Assembly: GCA_002691345.1 (NCBI GenBank)
Contig: NZHI01000030.1
Coordinates: 435-6,120, forward strand
DNA length: 5,686 bases
Source: Synechococcus sp. MED650
Lineage (GTDB): Bacteria; Cyanobacteriota; Cyanobacteriia; PCC-6307; Cyanobiaceae
Reading direction: 5' to 3'
The translations under genes were made by a program, and so were the position numbers. Of the stretch, positions 1 to 4,688 are shown piece after piece (within the stretch, counting starts at the first letter, position 1; the number at the start of each line of letters is the position of its first letter). The notes under the pieces were generated by a model. That model searched no databases and was not told where the DNA came from. It saw only the letters and a program-made list of their open reading frames with translations.

Positions 1-33
1 CAAAAAGAAACCCCCGCCGAAGGCAGGGGTTTC
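1..33 (-). terminator. Rho-independent terminator, minus strand
   Basis: Bases 7-18 pair with 22-33 around a GAA loop, giving a 12-bp stem with one C/A mismatch. Read on the minus strand, the stem is followed by TTTTTG. On the plus strand the stem is followed by GAACGC, so the signal points leftward. It would end transcripts coming from the short minus-strand gene at 234-413 and anything between. The T-run reaches the window edge, so its full length is not visible. Confidence 0.75.
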
Positions 34-233
34 GAACGCATCAAGGGAGTGTGACCTTGTTTCCACCCCGTGAGGCGTTTTTCCTCACGAACAAAAAATA
101 ACGCAGAACTGGCCCTGTGCCAATCCAGAGAGGGAAATGCTCCAAGGATGATTTTGAAATCACGACGTGGCCTGGCCGCTCTCTTCTTCGATTGGCCATG
201 CCGGTGGGGATGCGTCCATCCCTTCCTGAGCGT
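34..233 (-). other. 3' region of the 59-aa gene; only doubtful ORFs
   Basis: This stretch lies between the 59-residue gene and the leftward terminator. Two short minus-strand reading frames exist. One runs 199 to 41 (52 residues, starts MANRRRERPG, ends NKVTLP, one hydrophobic patch, no ribosome-binding site). The other runs 219 to 160 (19 residues, MDASPPAWPIEEESGQATS), starts 14 nt after the TAA of the 59-residue gene and has GGAAGGG directly before its ATG. I recognise neither. A perfect 7-bp inverted repeat (CGTGAGG / CCTCACG, 69-75 and 83-89, 7-nt loop) lies inside the longer frame. The stretch may simply be a structured 3' untranslated region or a small RNA ending at the terminator. Confidence 0.3.
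69..89. repeat. 7-bp perfect inverted repeat (hairpin)
   Basis: CGTGAGG at 69-75 is matched by CCTCACG at 83-89 with a 7-base loop, CGTTTTT on the plus strand. No T-run follows on either strand, so it is not a terminator on its own. It sits 36 bases from the terminator hairpin at 7-33, so a minus-strand transcript here would carry two stem-loops in tandem. Confidence 0.5.
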
Positions 234-413
234 TTAGCTAATCTTCATCTCTAAATCATTGCCATCGTCAATGTGCAAATGCGTCACCATGCAGCGTGTC
301 GCACATGTCATATCGTTTGGATCGCAATCAGTTACGCAAACAAAGTATTCCTCAAGTGCATCCCATCGCTCTGAAATTGAACTGTGACCATGTTCATTGT
401 TTAGGGCGTACAT
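234..413 (-). CDS. Small twin-CX3C hypothetical protein (59 aa)
   Basis: This is a short protein of unknown function. It runs from ATG (411-413) to TAA (234-236). Residues 13-24 are polar/aromatic (SERWDALEEYF) and probably helical. Next come Cys26, Cys30, Cys37 and Cys41, spaced CX3C-X6-CX3C (core VCVTDCDPNDMTCATRC), then an acidic tail ending DLEMKIS. No signal peptide or membrane span is evident. Paired CX3C motifs can form disulfides or bind metal, but the 6-residue spacing is shorter than in mitochondrial small-Tim or CHCH helical hairpins. From memory, and unchecked, similar YF-x-C-x3-C short proteins recur as hypotheticals in marine picocyanobacteria. The start is supported by GGAAG (420-424) 6 nt upstream and a possible promoter beyond it. 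A terminator lies downstream at 1-33. The DNA is AT-richer than the genes to the right. The reading frame is convincing; the function is unknown. Confidence 0.72.
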   Translation of the reverse strand: MYALNNEHGHSSISERWDALEEYFVCVTDCDPNDMTCATRCMVTHLHIDDGNDLEMKIS

Positions 414-427
414 AATTGGCTTCCGGG

Positions 428-456
428 TGGAAAATCTTTAGGATGGAAATAATAAT
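428..456 (+). promoter_or_regulatory. Possible sigma70-type promoter, rightward
   Basis: TGGAAA (428-433) and AATAAT (451-456) are 17 bases apart and match TTGACA and TATAAT at 4/6 and 5/6. It would transcribe toward the 657-824 candidate. It overlaps the opposite promoter at 435-463. The surroundings are AT-rich, so chance matches are likely. Confidence 0.25.
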
Positions 457-463
457 GAGTCAA
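435..463 (-). promoter_or_regulatory. Possible sigma70-type promoter of the 59-aa gene
   Basis: On the minus strand, TTGACT (463-458, 5/6 match to the -35 box) is followed after exactly 17 bases by TAAAGA (440-435, 3/6 match to the -10 box). A start near 428 would leave a short leader of about 15 bases carrying the GGAAG ribosome-binding site before the ATG at 413. The -35 box is good and the -10 box weak. Confidence 0.4.
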
Positions 464-488
464 TTTAAGTGTGTCGAAGAATAAACTA

Positions 489-508
489 CTTAGGTTTTTA
501 GTCCTAAG
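489..508. repeat. 6-bp inverted repeat (hairpin)
   Basis: CTTAGG (489-494) pairs with CCTAAG (503-508) around an 8-base T-rich loop. No T-run follows the second arm. It would be near the 5' end of a rightward transcript from the putative promoter at 428-456, or it could be a protein-binding dyad. No role is shown. Confidence 0.35.
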
Positions 509-656
509 AAGAATTACTTATGGGCCATCGGTCTTTTGGGGGGCGAGCCCTGCATCTGCTCTCAGTTGTTCACTGCTTTCATTGGGAATTCTCAGCAGGC
601 TCCAAAGTTGTTGAAGTGTCTGGACTCTTGACTTGTGCTGATTGCTCAAACTGTCG

Positions 657-824
657 ATGGCTTCCGCAGTCAAAGGATTTGCTCCTTCACAGACCGATCG
701 CCTGCCAAAGCTTCTTGTTTACGTAGCAATTTGTTCCGTGATTGCCCCCTGCATGCTGGGCATCGCTTTGAGCCAAAAACTGCACCAATGGCCCCGTCAT
801 GCGGCGATGTTCCAGACGTGGTGA
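657..824 (+). CDS. Possible small single-span membrane peptide (55 aa)
   Basis: The frame opens at ATG 657 (MASAVKGFAPSQ) and ends at TGA 822-824. Residues about 17-39 (KLLVYVAICSVIAPCMLGIA) form one hydrophobic segment, with a polar N-terminus and a C-terminus rich in H, Q and W. This is the layout of a single-pass small membrane protein. I recognise no family. A TTG at 642 would extend it by five residues. Neither start has a Shine-Dalgarno site, which is common in this window. It converges on the oxidoreductase gene, whose stop is 45 nt away. In favour of the call are the hydrophobic block and plausible codon choice; against it are the short length and the absence of a known homologue. It could be a chance frame. 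Confidence 0.35.
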   Translation: MASAVKGFAPSQTDRLPKLLVYVAICSVIAPCMLGIALSQKLHQWPRHAAMFQTW

Positions 825-830
825 TCCTTT

Positions 831-851
831 GATAACGGTTTTGCCATTACC
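831..851 (-). terminator. Possible 3' hairpin of the oxidoreductase transcript
   Basis: On minus-strand RNA, GGUAAUGG (851-844) pairs fully with CCGUUAUC (838-831) using two G-U pairs, with a CAAAA loop. In plus-strand RNA the same positions give two A/C mismatches, so the structure favours the minus transcript. It begins 18 nt beyond the TGA of the oxidoreductase. No T-run follows, so it may protect the 3' end rather than terminate. Confidence 0.35.
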
Positions 852-869
852 TGATGGTTATGTTCGCGA

Positions 870-2012
870 TCAACTCGCATCCTGAAGGCGTTCAGCGAGT
901 TCAACTCCACTTCGGATTGCTGCTTCTGCTGTTCCAAAACCAGGACCTTCAATCCAGTCACCGCAGAAGCCCACGGCACTGCTGCTGCACCACTGGAGCC
1001 TGGTCGGTAGAGGATGATCCAAGGGCTGGGAGGCTCCCCAGCGCATAACACCCAGAGACGTGCTTTTTGTCAGAGCGTGCTGGAGAGCAGGGATGCATCG
1101 CAATAACTCAGGAAGACAATGTTGCAGTTCACGTTCTTTTTGTTTCATCAGCGCGGGCTGGCTTTCCGGGGTAATCGCCTCTCCTCCATCGAGGCCGTGA
1201 ACCACCAGTGCAATGCGTCCATCGCTTTGTGGATGAACCACCAGTCGTTCCACCTGCCAACGTTTGCGGGCTGCTTCGGTCAGCCAGATCTGCCGAGGTA
1301 AATCTTGTTGATCGCTGTTCACATGCCCGAGGTCGAGCATCAGGTTCCAGCGCACCGCTGATTGACTGTTTTGCAAGTGATGCAGCACCTCATCCAGCTG
1401 TGGATCAACCCCAGCCCGTACCGCCGAGCGCAGAGGCACGTCGCTCCAAGCCAGCATGGCCAGGGATCGAGGATGCGCTAACAGGCTGCCGCTAAGCACG
1501 AGGCGACGGGCACTGATGCTCCATCCGCGGTTTTCATCCGCCAGCCACCAAAGGCCATCCCGATGGTCCAGCCAGCGCACACGTGTGCCGAACTGGGTCT
1601 TGAGCCCAGGATCCATGGGGAGCAACTGTTCGCAGATGCTTGCCATGCAGGGCACTCCATGCCACCAGCCGCCTGTCGGTGCAGCCGCTCCCGTCGCAGG
1701 CACAACACCACCTTGCTCATCCACACCAATCACAGGCCGTGAATCACGCTGCAATGTGCCTGAGATCCGAAGCGGCTCAAGCAGTGTCTCGACATCGGGT
1801 GGCAGAGGTTTGCTCAGACTGAAACCTGGAGCACCGTGATCAACACGCCAATTGATGTCGTCCCTGCGACGCCGTGACGCCGTTCGTCCACCGGGGCCAC
1901 GACCGGCTTCGATGACAACGATGTTGAAGGGTGAATTCAGCTGGGCGAGGCGACCAGCAAGGCTGCATCCCGCTAGCCCAGCTCCAATGATCGCTAAATC
2001 AAATTCAGCCAT
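870..2012 (-). CDS. FAD/NAD(P)-dependent oxidoreductase, renalase/amine-oxidase-like
   Basis: This is a probable cytoplasmic flavoprotein of 380 residues; the substrate is unknown. The N-terminal Rossmann fold has GAGLAG (residues 10-15), and strand beta-2 ends in Glu35, the usual ribose ligand of FAD. It continues into GRGPGGRTASRR (37-48), the GRxGGR signature of the amine-oxidase/renalase group, and then VDHGAPGF (57-64), which corresponds to the DHGAQYF motif of renalase-like (COG3380-type) proteins. The C-terminus carries GFCGDW (348-353) and GFGTAEAAIRSGVELAERL (358-376), the second FAD-contacting segment. The middle (about 90-330) is the divergent substrate domain. Length fits the family, and no break is seen. 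The ATG at 2012 lies 9 nt after the stop of the 30-residue peptide gene and inside a hairpin loop, so translation is probably coupled to that peptide. Family assignment is firm; the reaction cannot be told from sequence. Confidence 0.88.
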   Translation of the reverse strand: MAEFDLAIIGAGLAGCSLAGRLAQLNSPFNIVVIEAGRGPGGRTASRRRRDDINWRVDHGAPGFSLSKPLPPDVETLLEPLRISGTLQRDSRPVIGVDEQGGVVPATGAAAPTGGWWHGVPCMASICEQLLPMDPGLKTQFGTRVRWLDHRDGLWWLADENRGWSISARRLVLSGSLLAHPRSLAMLAWSDVPLRSAVRAGVDPQLDEVLHHLQNSQSAVRWNLMLDLGHVNSDQQDLPRQIWLTEAARKRWQVERLVVHPQSDGRIALVVHGLDGGEAITPESQPALMKQKERELQHCLPELLRCIPALQHALTKSTSLGVMRWGASQPLDHPLPTRLQWCSSSAVGFCGDWIEGPGFGTAEAAIRSGVELAERLQDAS

Positions 2013-2022
2013 AGGGCTGAAT
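2003..2022 (-). promoter_or_regulatory. Hairpin presenting the oxidoreductase start codon
   Basis: ATTCAGCC (2003-2010) and GGCTGAAT (2015-2022) form a perfect 8-bp inverted repeat with a 4-base loop. In the minus-strand mRNA the loop is CUAU and the AUG straddles the loop and the first stem pair. The upstream peptide's TGA occupies 2024-2022, so its last base is the first base of the stem. A ribosome finishing that peptide would melt the structure. No Shine-Dalgarno site precedes the AUG. Translational coupling is inferred. Confidence 0.5.
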
Positions 2023-2114
2023 CACATCCAATAGCGCTCTGCTGCTACACGTGAGAACAACCCACCCAGCAGAGCGAGAAGGATTGTCACCCCGAAAAAC
2101 ACGAAATACGCCAT
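2022..2114 (-). CDS. 30-residue single-span membrane peptide
   Basis: The frame runs from ATG (2112-2114) to TGA (2022-2024). Nearly the whole N-terminal two thirds (AYFVFFGVTILLALLGGLFS, residues 2-21) is hydrophobic, followed by a basic/aromatic end, RVAAERYWM. The length and layout resemble the one-helix subunits of photosystems and cytochrome b6f (PsaM, PsbT, PetL, PetN and others), but I could not match it to any of these. It may be an unassigned thylakoid or plasma-membrane microprotein. It lies 9 nt ahead of the flavoprotein gene on the same strand and so is probably cotranscribed. No strong ribosome-binding site is seen (GCGGG about 4 nt before the ATG). The frame is short, yet the clean hydrophobic block followed by charged residues argues for a real gene. 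Confidence 0.55.
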   Translation of the reverse strand: MAYFVFFGVTILLALLGGLFSRVAAERYWM

Positions 2115-2163
2115 CGAACCCGCAGGGCCACAACTGATTTCACGGCTTTCTAACAGCCGAAGA

Positions 2164-2180
2164 CCTGATCAGGCGCCTGA
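2164..2180. promoter_or_regulatory. Overlapping palindromes, possible operator
   Basis: CCTGATCAGG (2164-2173) and TCAGGCGCCTGA (2169-2180) are both perfect palindromes and share the middle TCAGG. Three half-sites of CCTGA/TCAGG are therefore packed into 17 bases. They sit between tRNA-Lys and the 30-residue peptide gene, about 50 bases before its ATG, where a regulator-binding site would be expected. A 5-bp hairpin (CGGCT/AGCCG, 2143-2159) follows closer to the gene. No known regulator motif is recognised. Confidence 0.3.
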
Positions 2181-2209
2181 GTCACGAGACGACATCAAAA
2201 AATGAGAAG

Positions 2210-2281
2210 TGGGTCGCCTGAGATTCGAACTCAGGACCAGCCGGTTAAAAGCCGGATGCTCTACCGCTGAGCTAGCGACCC
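2210..2281 (-). tRNA. trnK: tRNA-Lys (anticodon UUU)
   Basis: The minus strand folds into a full cloverleaf. The acceptor stem GGGTCGC/GCGACCC is perfect. The D stem GCTC/GAGC has a 7-base loop. The anticodon loop is CTTTTAA with TTT at 34-36. The T stem CTGAG/CTCAG closes the TTCGAAT loop, and the discriminator base is A (2210). CCA is not encoded, as is usual in cyanobacteria. The first pair of the anticodon stem (27-43) is a U/C mismatch, while the other four are G-C. A T6 run lies about nine bases beyond the 3' end on the minus strand and may help end transcription. Confidence 0.97.
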
Positions 2282-2457
2282 TTCCTGATCCGGGCTTTTT
2301 GGCCTGGTTGGGAACGTGCTTTGGCACCAAAAGAAGGTATCACCCGACCGATCGTTCCTCCAAGAGGTCTCAAACTGACTGTCACAGCGATGGGTTCATC
2401 CTCTTCTTGCTATCGCGCAGTCTTAAATCCACCCAGCTCTGACGTTCCCCTCTGCAG
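2282..2457. promoter_or_regulatory. Divergent spacer between tRNA-Lys and the carbonic anhydrase gene
   Basis: These 176 bases must hold the promoters for leftward tRNA-Lys and the rightward carbonic-anhydrase gene, since the two diverge. I find no convincing -35/-10 pair. The best rightward candidate is TTAAAT near 2422, without a good -35 box. A tight TTTGG-CA-CCAAA dyad lies at 2320-2331. Confidence 0.4.
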
Positions 2458-2964
2458 ATGAACGAGCCGCACTCCTGGCCAGAACCACAGATCGATGCAT
2501 CAGCCTGGGTTGCCACCACTGCCGTGGTGATCGGTGATGTGCGGATGGAACCCGGCAGCAGTCTGTGGCCCACTGCTGTGGCCCGCGGCGATCTCGAGAG
2601 GATTCAGATCGGGGCCAACAGCAATGTTCAGGACGGGGCCGTTCTCCATGGTGATCCGGGCCAGCCTGTGCGAATCGGTGCTGAGGTGACGATTGGTCAT
2701 CGCGCGGTTATCCATGGCGCCACCTTGGAAGACGGTTGCCTGGTGGGTATCGGCGCCATCGTTCTCAATGGTGTGACCGTGGGCGAGGGGGCTCTTGTGG
2801 CCGCGGGATCCGTGGTCACACGCGATGTGGCAGCCCGAACAATGGTGGTCGGCACGCCGGCTGTTCTCAAGCGTGAGCTCACGGACGCGGCTGTGGACGA
2901 GCAGCGGAACCATGCCCTGCGCTACGCAAAGCTTGCGGCTCTTCATGCTCAGAAGGAGCTCTGA
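2458..2964 (+). CDS. Gamma-carbonic-anhydrase family protein (left-handed beta-helix)
   Basis: A 168-residue soluble protein, expected to be a homotrimer, with a possible role in hydrating CO2 to bicarbonate. Residues about 25-120 are hexapeptide repeats (for example VRIGAE, VTIGHR, CLVGIG, ALVAAG) that build the left-handed beta-helix. A C-terminal helix covers about 138-165. The three zinc-ligand histidines of this class appear as His64 (VLHGD), His81 (IGHRAVIHG) and His86. Arg43, Asp45, Gln58 and Asp59 match the active-site Arg, Asp, Gln and Asp of the Methanosarcina Cam enzyme. The long acidic loop of Cam with its proton-shuttle Glu is missing, as in the shorter CamH/PaaY/YrdA group, many of which are inactive or unproven as carbonic anhydrases. 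It lacks the RbcS-like repeats of CcmM, so it is not the beta-carboxysome scaffold. It is the first gene of the rightward cluster, 90 nt before the PsbY gene. No Shine-Dalgarno site is seen. Confidence 0.88.
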   Translation: MNEPHSWPEPQIDASAWVATTAVVIGDVRMEPGSSLWPTAVARGDLERIQIGANSNVQDGAVLHGDPGQPVRIGAEVTIGHRAVIHGATLEDGCLVGIGAIVLNGVTVGEGALVAAGSVVTRDVAARTMVVGTPAVLKRELTDAAVDEQRNHALRYAKLAALHAQKEL

Positions 2965-3054
2965 TTGCGTCGAATTGGCTCAGGTTCTCTGTTTTGGCCT
3001 CATTGATCACACTGGGGTCCGTAAGATCGGCCACGAATTCCCCCCGTACTGAGC

Positions 3055-3267
3055 ATGGTCCGAGTTGCCATCGGCCTGATCCTGATCCTGGCGATCGTCG
3101 GCTACTCGGCCTTCAGTGTGATCACCACAGGCCAGGTGTTGGGTATTGACGCACGTCTGTTCCTGGTCGTGGCTCCCATCCTGGCCGCTGTGAGCTGGGC
3201 CGCCTTCAACATCGGCCGCGCCGCTGTTGGTCAACTCCAGCTGATGCTCAAGCGCAGCCGCGCCTGA
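3055..3267 (+). CDS. psbY: Photosystem II protein PsbY, with an extra N-terminal span
   Basis: A 70-residue thylakoid membrane protein. Residues 32-70 match the 39-41-residue PsbY of other cyanobacteria: Asp32-x-Arg, a hydrophobic helix LFLVVAPILAAVSWAAFNIG with the conserved Pro41, Trp48 and Asn52-Ile, then AAVGQLQLMLKRSRA at the basic C-terminus. PsbY lies at the edge of photosystem II next to cytochrome b559 and is dispensable but protective. Residues 1-31 are additional and contain their own hydrophobic segment (VRVAIGLILILAIVGYSAF). The protein would thus span the membrane twice, be cleaved, or actually start at the GTG-TTG pair encoding Val28-Leu29. No ribosome-binding site marks either start. 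It lies 50 nt before trmFO on the same strand. The PsbY identification rests on remembered family sequences and is fairly secure; the start is open. Confidence 0.78.
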   Translation: MVRVAIGLILILAIVGYSAFSVITTGQVLGIDARLFLVVAPILAAVSWAAFNIGRAAVGQLQLMLKRSRA

Positions 3268-3279
3268 GACTCAGGTCTC
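3263..3279. repeat. Overlapping dyads at the psbY stop codon
   Basis: CCTGAG-A-CTCAGG (3263-3275) is a perfect palindrome containing the psbY TGA. GAGAC-TCAG-GTCTC (3266-3279) is a second perfect repeat that overlaps it. They are mutually exclusive folds. No T-run follows, so termination is doubtful. The CCTGA/TCAGG half-sites recall those at 2164-2180. Confidence 0.35.
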
Positions 3280-3294
3280 TGAAATTCGTAGGGT

Positions 3295-3317
3295 GAGGGC
3301 TGACAACGTCAGCCTTC
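3295..3317 (+). promoter_or_regulatory. Ten-pair hairpin abutting the trmFO start codon
   Basis: Bases 3295-3304 pair with 3308-3317 around an AAC loop: ten pairs, one of them G-U. The last stem base is immediately before the TTG start at 3318. The only purine-rich ribosome-binding candidate (GAGGG, 3295-3299) lies within the 5' arm. If formed, the hairpin would limit trmFO initiation; alternatively it is a weak terminator or attenuator after psbY, although only TTCTTG follows the stem. Confidence 0.5.
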
Positions 3318-4688
3318 TTGACCAACGTTCGACCCATCATCGTTCTGGGTGCAGGCCTGGCAGGCACTGAAGCTGCCTGGCAGGTTGCTAGTGCTGGCAT
3401 TCCCGTCACGTTGGTTGAGATGCGGCCAATACGCCGCTCACCGGCGCACCACAGCAGTGATTTCGCTGAGCTCGTTTGCAGCAATAGCTTTGGTGCCCTG
3501 AGCAGCGACCGCGCTGCAGGTTTATTGCAGGAGGAGCTGCGTCGGCTGGGATCTTTGGTGATCGGAACCGCCGATGCCCACGCGGTTCCTGCAGGCGGTG
3601 CTCTTGCTGTGGATCGAGGCCGATACAGCGCCGCCCTCACCGAAGCGCTGGATCAACACCCTCTGGTGACGATCGAACGCCGTGAGCAGCTGAATCTTCC
3701 GGATGCGGACACGATCACGGTGTTGGCCACGGGGCCCTTAACCAGTGAACCGCTGGCAGAAGACCTGCGCGCCTTCACAGGACGGGCGGATTGCCACTTC
3801 TTTGATGCCGCCAGCCCGATCGTGCACGGTGAAAGCATTGATTTGGAGATCGCGTTTCGGGCTAGCCGCTACGACAAGGGTGATGCTGACTACATCAACT
3901 GCCCGATGGATCGGGATCAGTACCTTGCCTTCCGCGAGGCGCTGCTGGCGGCAGAACAGGCTGAACTCAAGGATTTTGATCGTGAGGATGCCACCTTCTT
4001 CGAGGGATGTCTGCCAATCGAGGAACTCGCCCGACGGGGTGAAGACACGATGCGCTACGGGCCGTTGAAGCCGATCGGACTTTGGGACCCTCGCTGGGGA
4101 GACGTCAACGATCGCGATGTTCGCCGTGCCAAGCGTGCTTATGCCGTGGTGCAACTGCGACAGGAAGATAAGGACGGTCGTCTCTGGAACCTGGTGGGTT
4201 TCCAGACCAACCTCAAATGGGGGGAGCAGAAGCGCGTGCTGCAGATGATTCCTGGGCTTGCCGCAGCCGAGTTTGTGCGCTTCGGCGTGATGCACCGCAA
4301 TACCTTCCTGGAGTCACCCCAGCTGCTGGAGCCCACCCTGCAGTTCCGCAGTCGCGCCACGCTGTTGGCGGCTGGCCAGATCACAGGAACTGAAGGCTAT
4401 GCCGCTGCTGTTGCCGGAGGCTGGCTTGCGGGCACCAACGCTGCACGCCTGGCCAAAGGATTGGAACCGATTGATCTCCCTCCCACGTGCATGAGTGGGG
4501 CCCTCACCCACTTCGTGAGCGAGGCGCCAACGGCCAAGTTCCAGCCAATGCCCCCCAATTTCGGTCTGCTTCCGGAGTTGCCCGAGCGGATTCGTGACAA
4601 GCGGGCCCGTTATGGGGCCTATCGCGACCGGGCCCTCGCCGACCTCCAACCGATTCAGGCTCTTAACCCCCTTCCTCTCCGGGTATGA
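3318..4688 (+). CDS. trmFO: TrmFO, folate/FAD-dependent tRNA (m5U54) methyltransferase
   Basis: A 456-residue cytoplasmic flavoprotein that methylates U54 in the tRNA T-loop, using methylenetetrahydrofolate as carbon donor and FADH2/NAD(P)H as reductant. The N-terminal FAD site is GAGLAG (11-16), with VEMRP at 33-37. [18 protein letters not shown] (43-60) is the family signature, containing Cys54. Cys231 in [20 protein letters not shown] (228-247) corresponds to the second catalytic cysteine (Cys226 in the Bacillus subtilis enzyme, with Cys53 the first). [20 protein letters not shown] (351-370) is the C-terminal FAD-binding segment. Length is normal and all key residues are present. An in-frame TGA at 3294-3296 limits extension; TTG 3318 is the best start, with CTG 3300 the only other near-cognate codon. 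A hairpin lies directly before the start. The stop overlaps the next gene's start in ATGA. Confidence 0.96.
   Translation: MTNVRPIIVLGAGLAGTEAAWQVASAGIPVTLVEMRPIRRSPAHHSSDFAELVCSNSFGALSSDRAAGLLQEELRRLGSLVIGTADAHAVPAGGALAVDRGRYSAALTEALDQHPLVTIERREQLNLPDADTITVLATGPLTSEPLAEDLRAFTGRADCHFFDAASPIVHGESIDLEIAFRASRYDKGDADYINCPMDRDQYLAFREALLAAEQAELKDFDREDATFFEGCLPIEELARRGEDTMRYGPLKPIGLWDPRWGDVNDRDVRRAKRAYAVVQLRQEDKDGRLWNLVGFQTNLKWGEQKRVLQMIPGLAAAEFVRFGVMHRNTFLESPQLLEPTLQFRSRATLLAAGQITGTEGYAAAVAGGWLAGTNAARLAKGLEPIDLPPTCMSGALTHFVSEAPTAKFQPMPPNFGLLPELPERIRDKRARYGAYRDRALADLQPIQALNPLPLRV

Larger units (their letters stand above)
414..656. other. Spacer upstream of the 59-aa gene
   Basis: This AT-rich spacer holds the putative divergent promoters (428-463) and a 6-bp hairpin (489-508). 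Beyond about 515 it becomes GC-richer with no recognisable gene. A plus-strand frame opening at ATG 520 (68 residues) shows no domain or hydrophobic pattern and overlaps the better 657-824 candidate in another frame, so I do not call it. Confidence 0.4.

Noticed and set aside
520..726. Plus-strand frame of 68 codons from ATG 520
   Set aside because: No hydrophobic pattern, domain or ribosome-binding site, and it overlaps the more plausible 657-824 frame. Probably chance.
831..851. Hairpin considered as a bidirectional terminator for the convergent genes
   Set aside because: Plus-strand RNA has two A/C mismatches and neither direction has a T-run, so only a weak minus-strand role is kept.
1..869. 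Possible mobile-element or CRISPR remnant in the gene-poor left end
   Set aside because: No transposase fragment, long terminal repeats, regularly spaced repeats or duplicated target site can be seen.
1456..1839. Plus-strand 127-codon frame opposite the oxidoreductase gene
   Set aside because: It lies wholly antisense to a gene with clear FAD motifs; its composition (P, S and R rich) is that of a mirror frame.
2320..2331. TTTGG-CA-CCAAA dyad upstream of tRNA-Lys, considered as an operator
   Set aside because: Only 5-bp arms with a two-base centre and no promoter next to it; expected by chance in a spacer of this size.
2500..2946. Minus-strand 148-codon frame opposite the carbonic anhydrase gene
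   Set aside because: Histidine- and glycine-rich translation of the antisense strand of hexapeptide repeats; no gene features.
3738..4295. Minus-strand 185-codon frame within trmFO
   Set aside because: Antisense shadow of a conserved gene, with no family resemblance or start signal.
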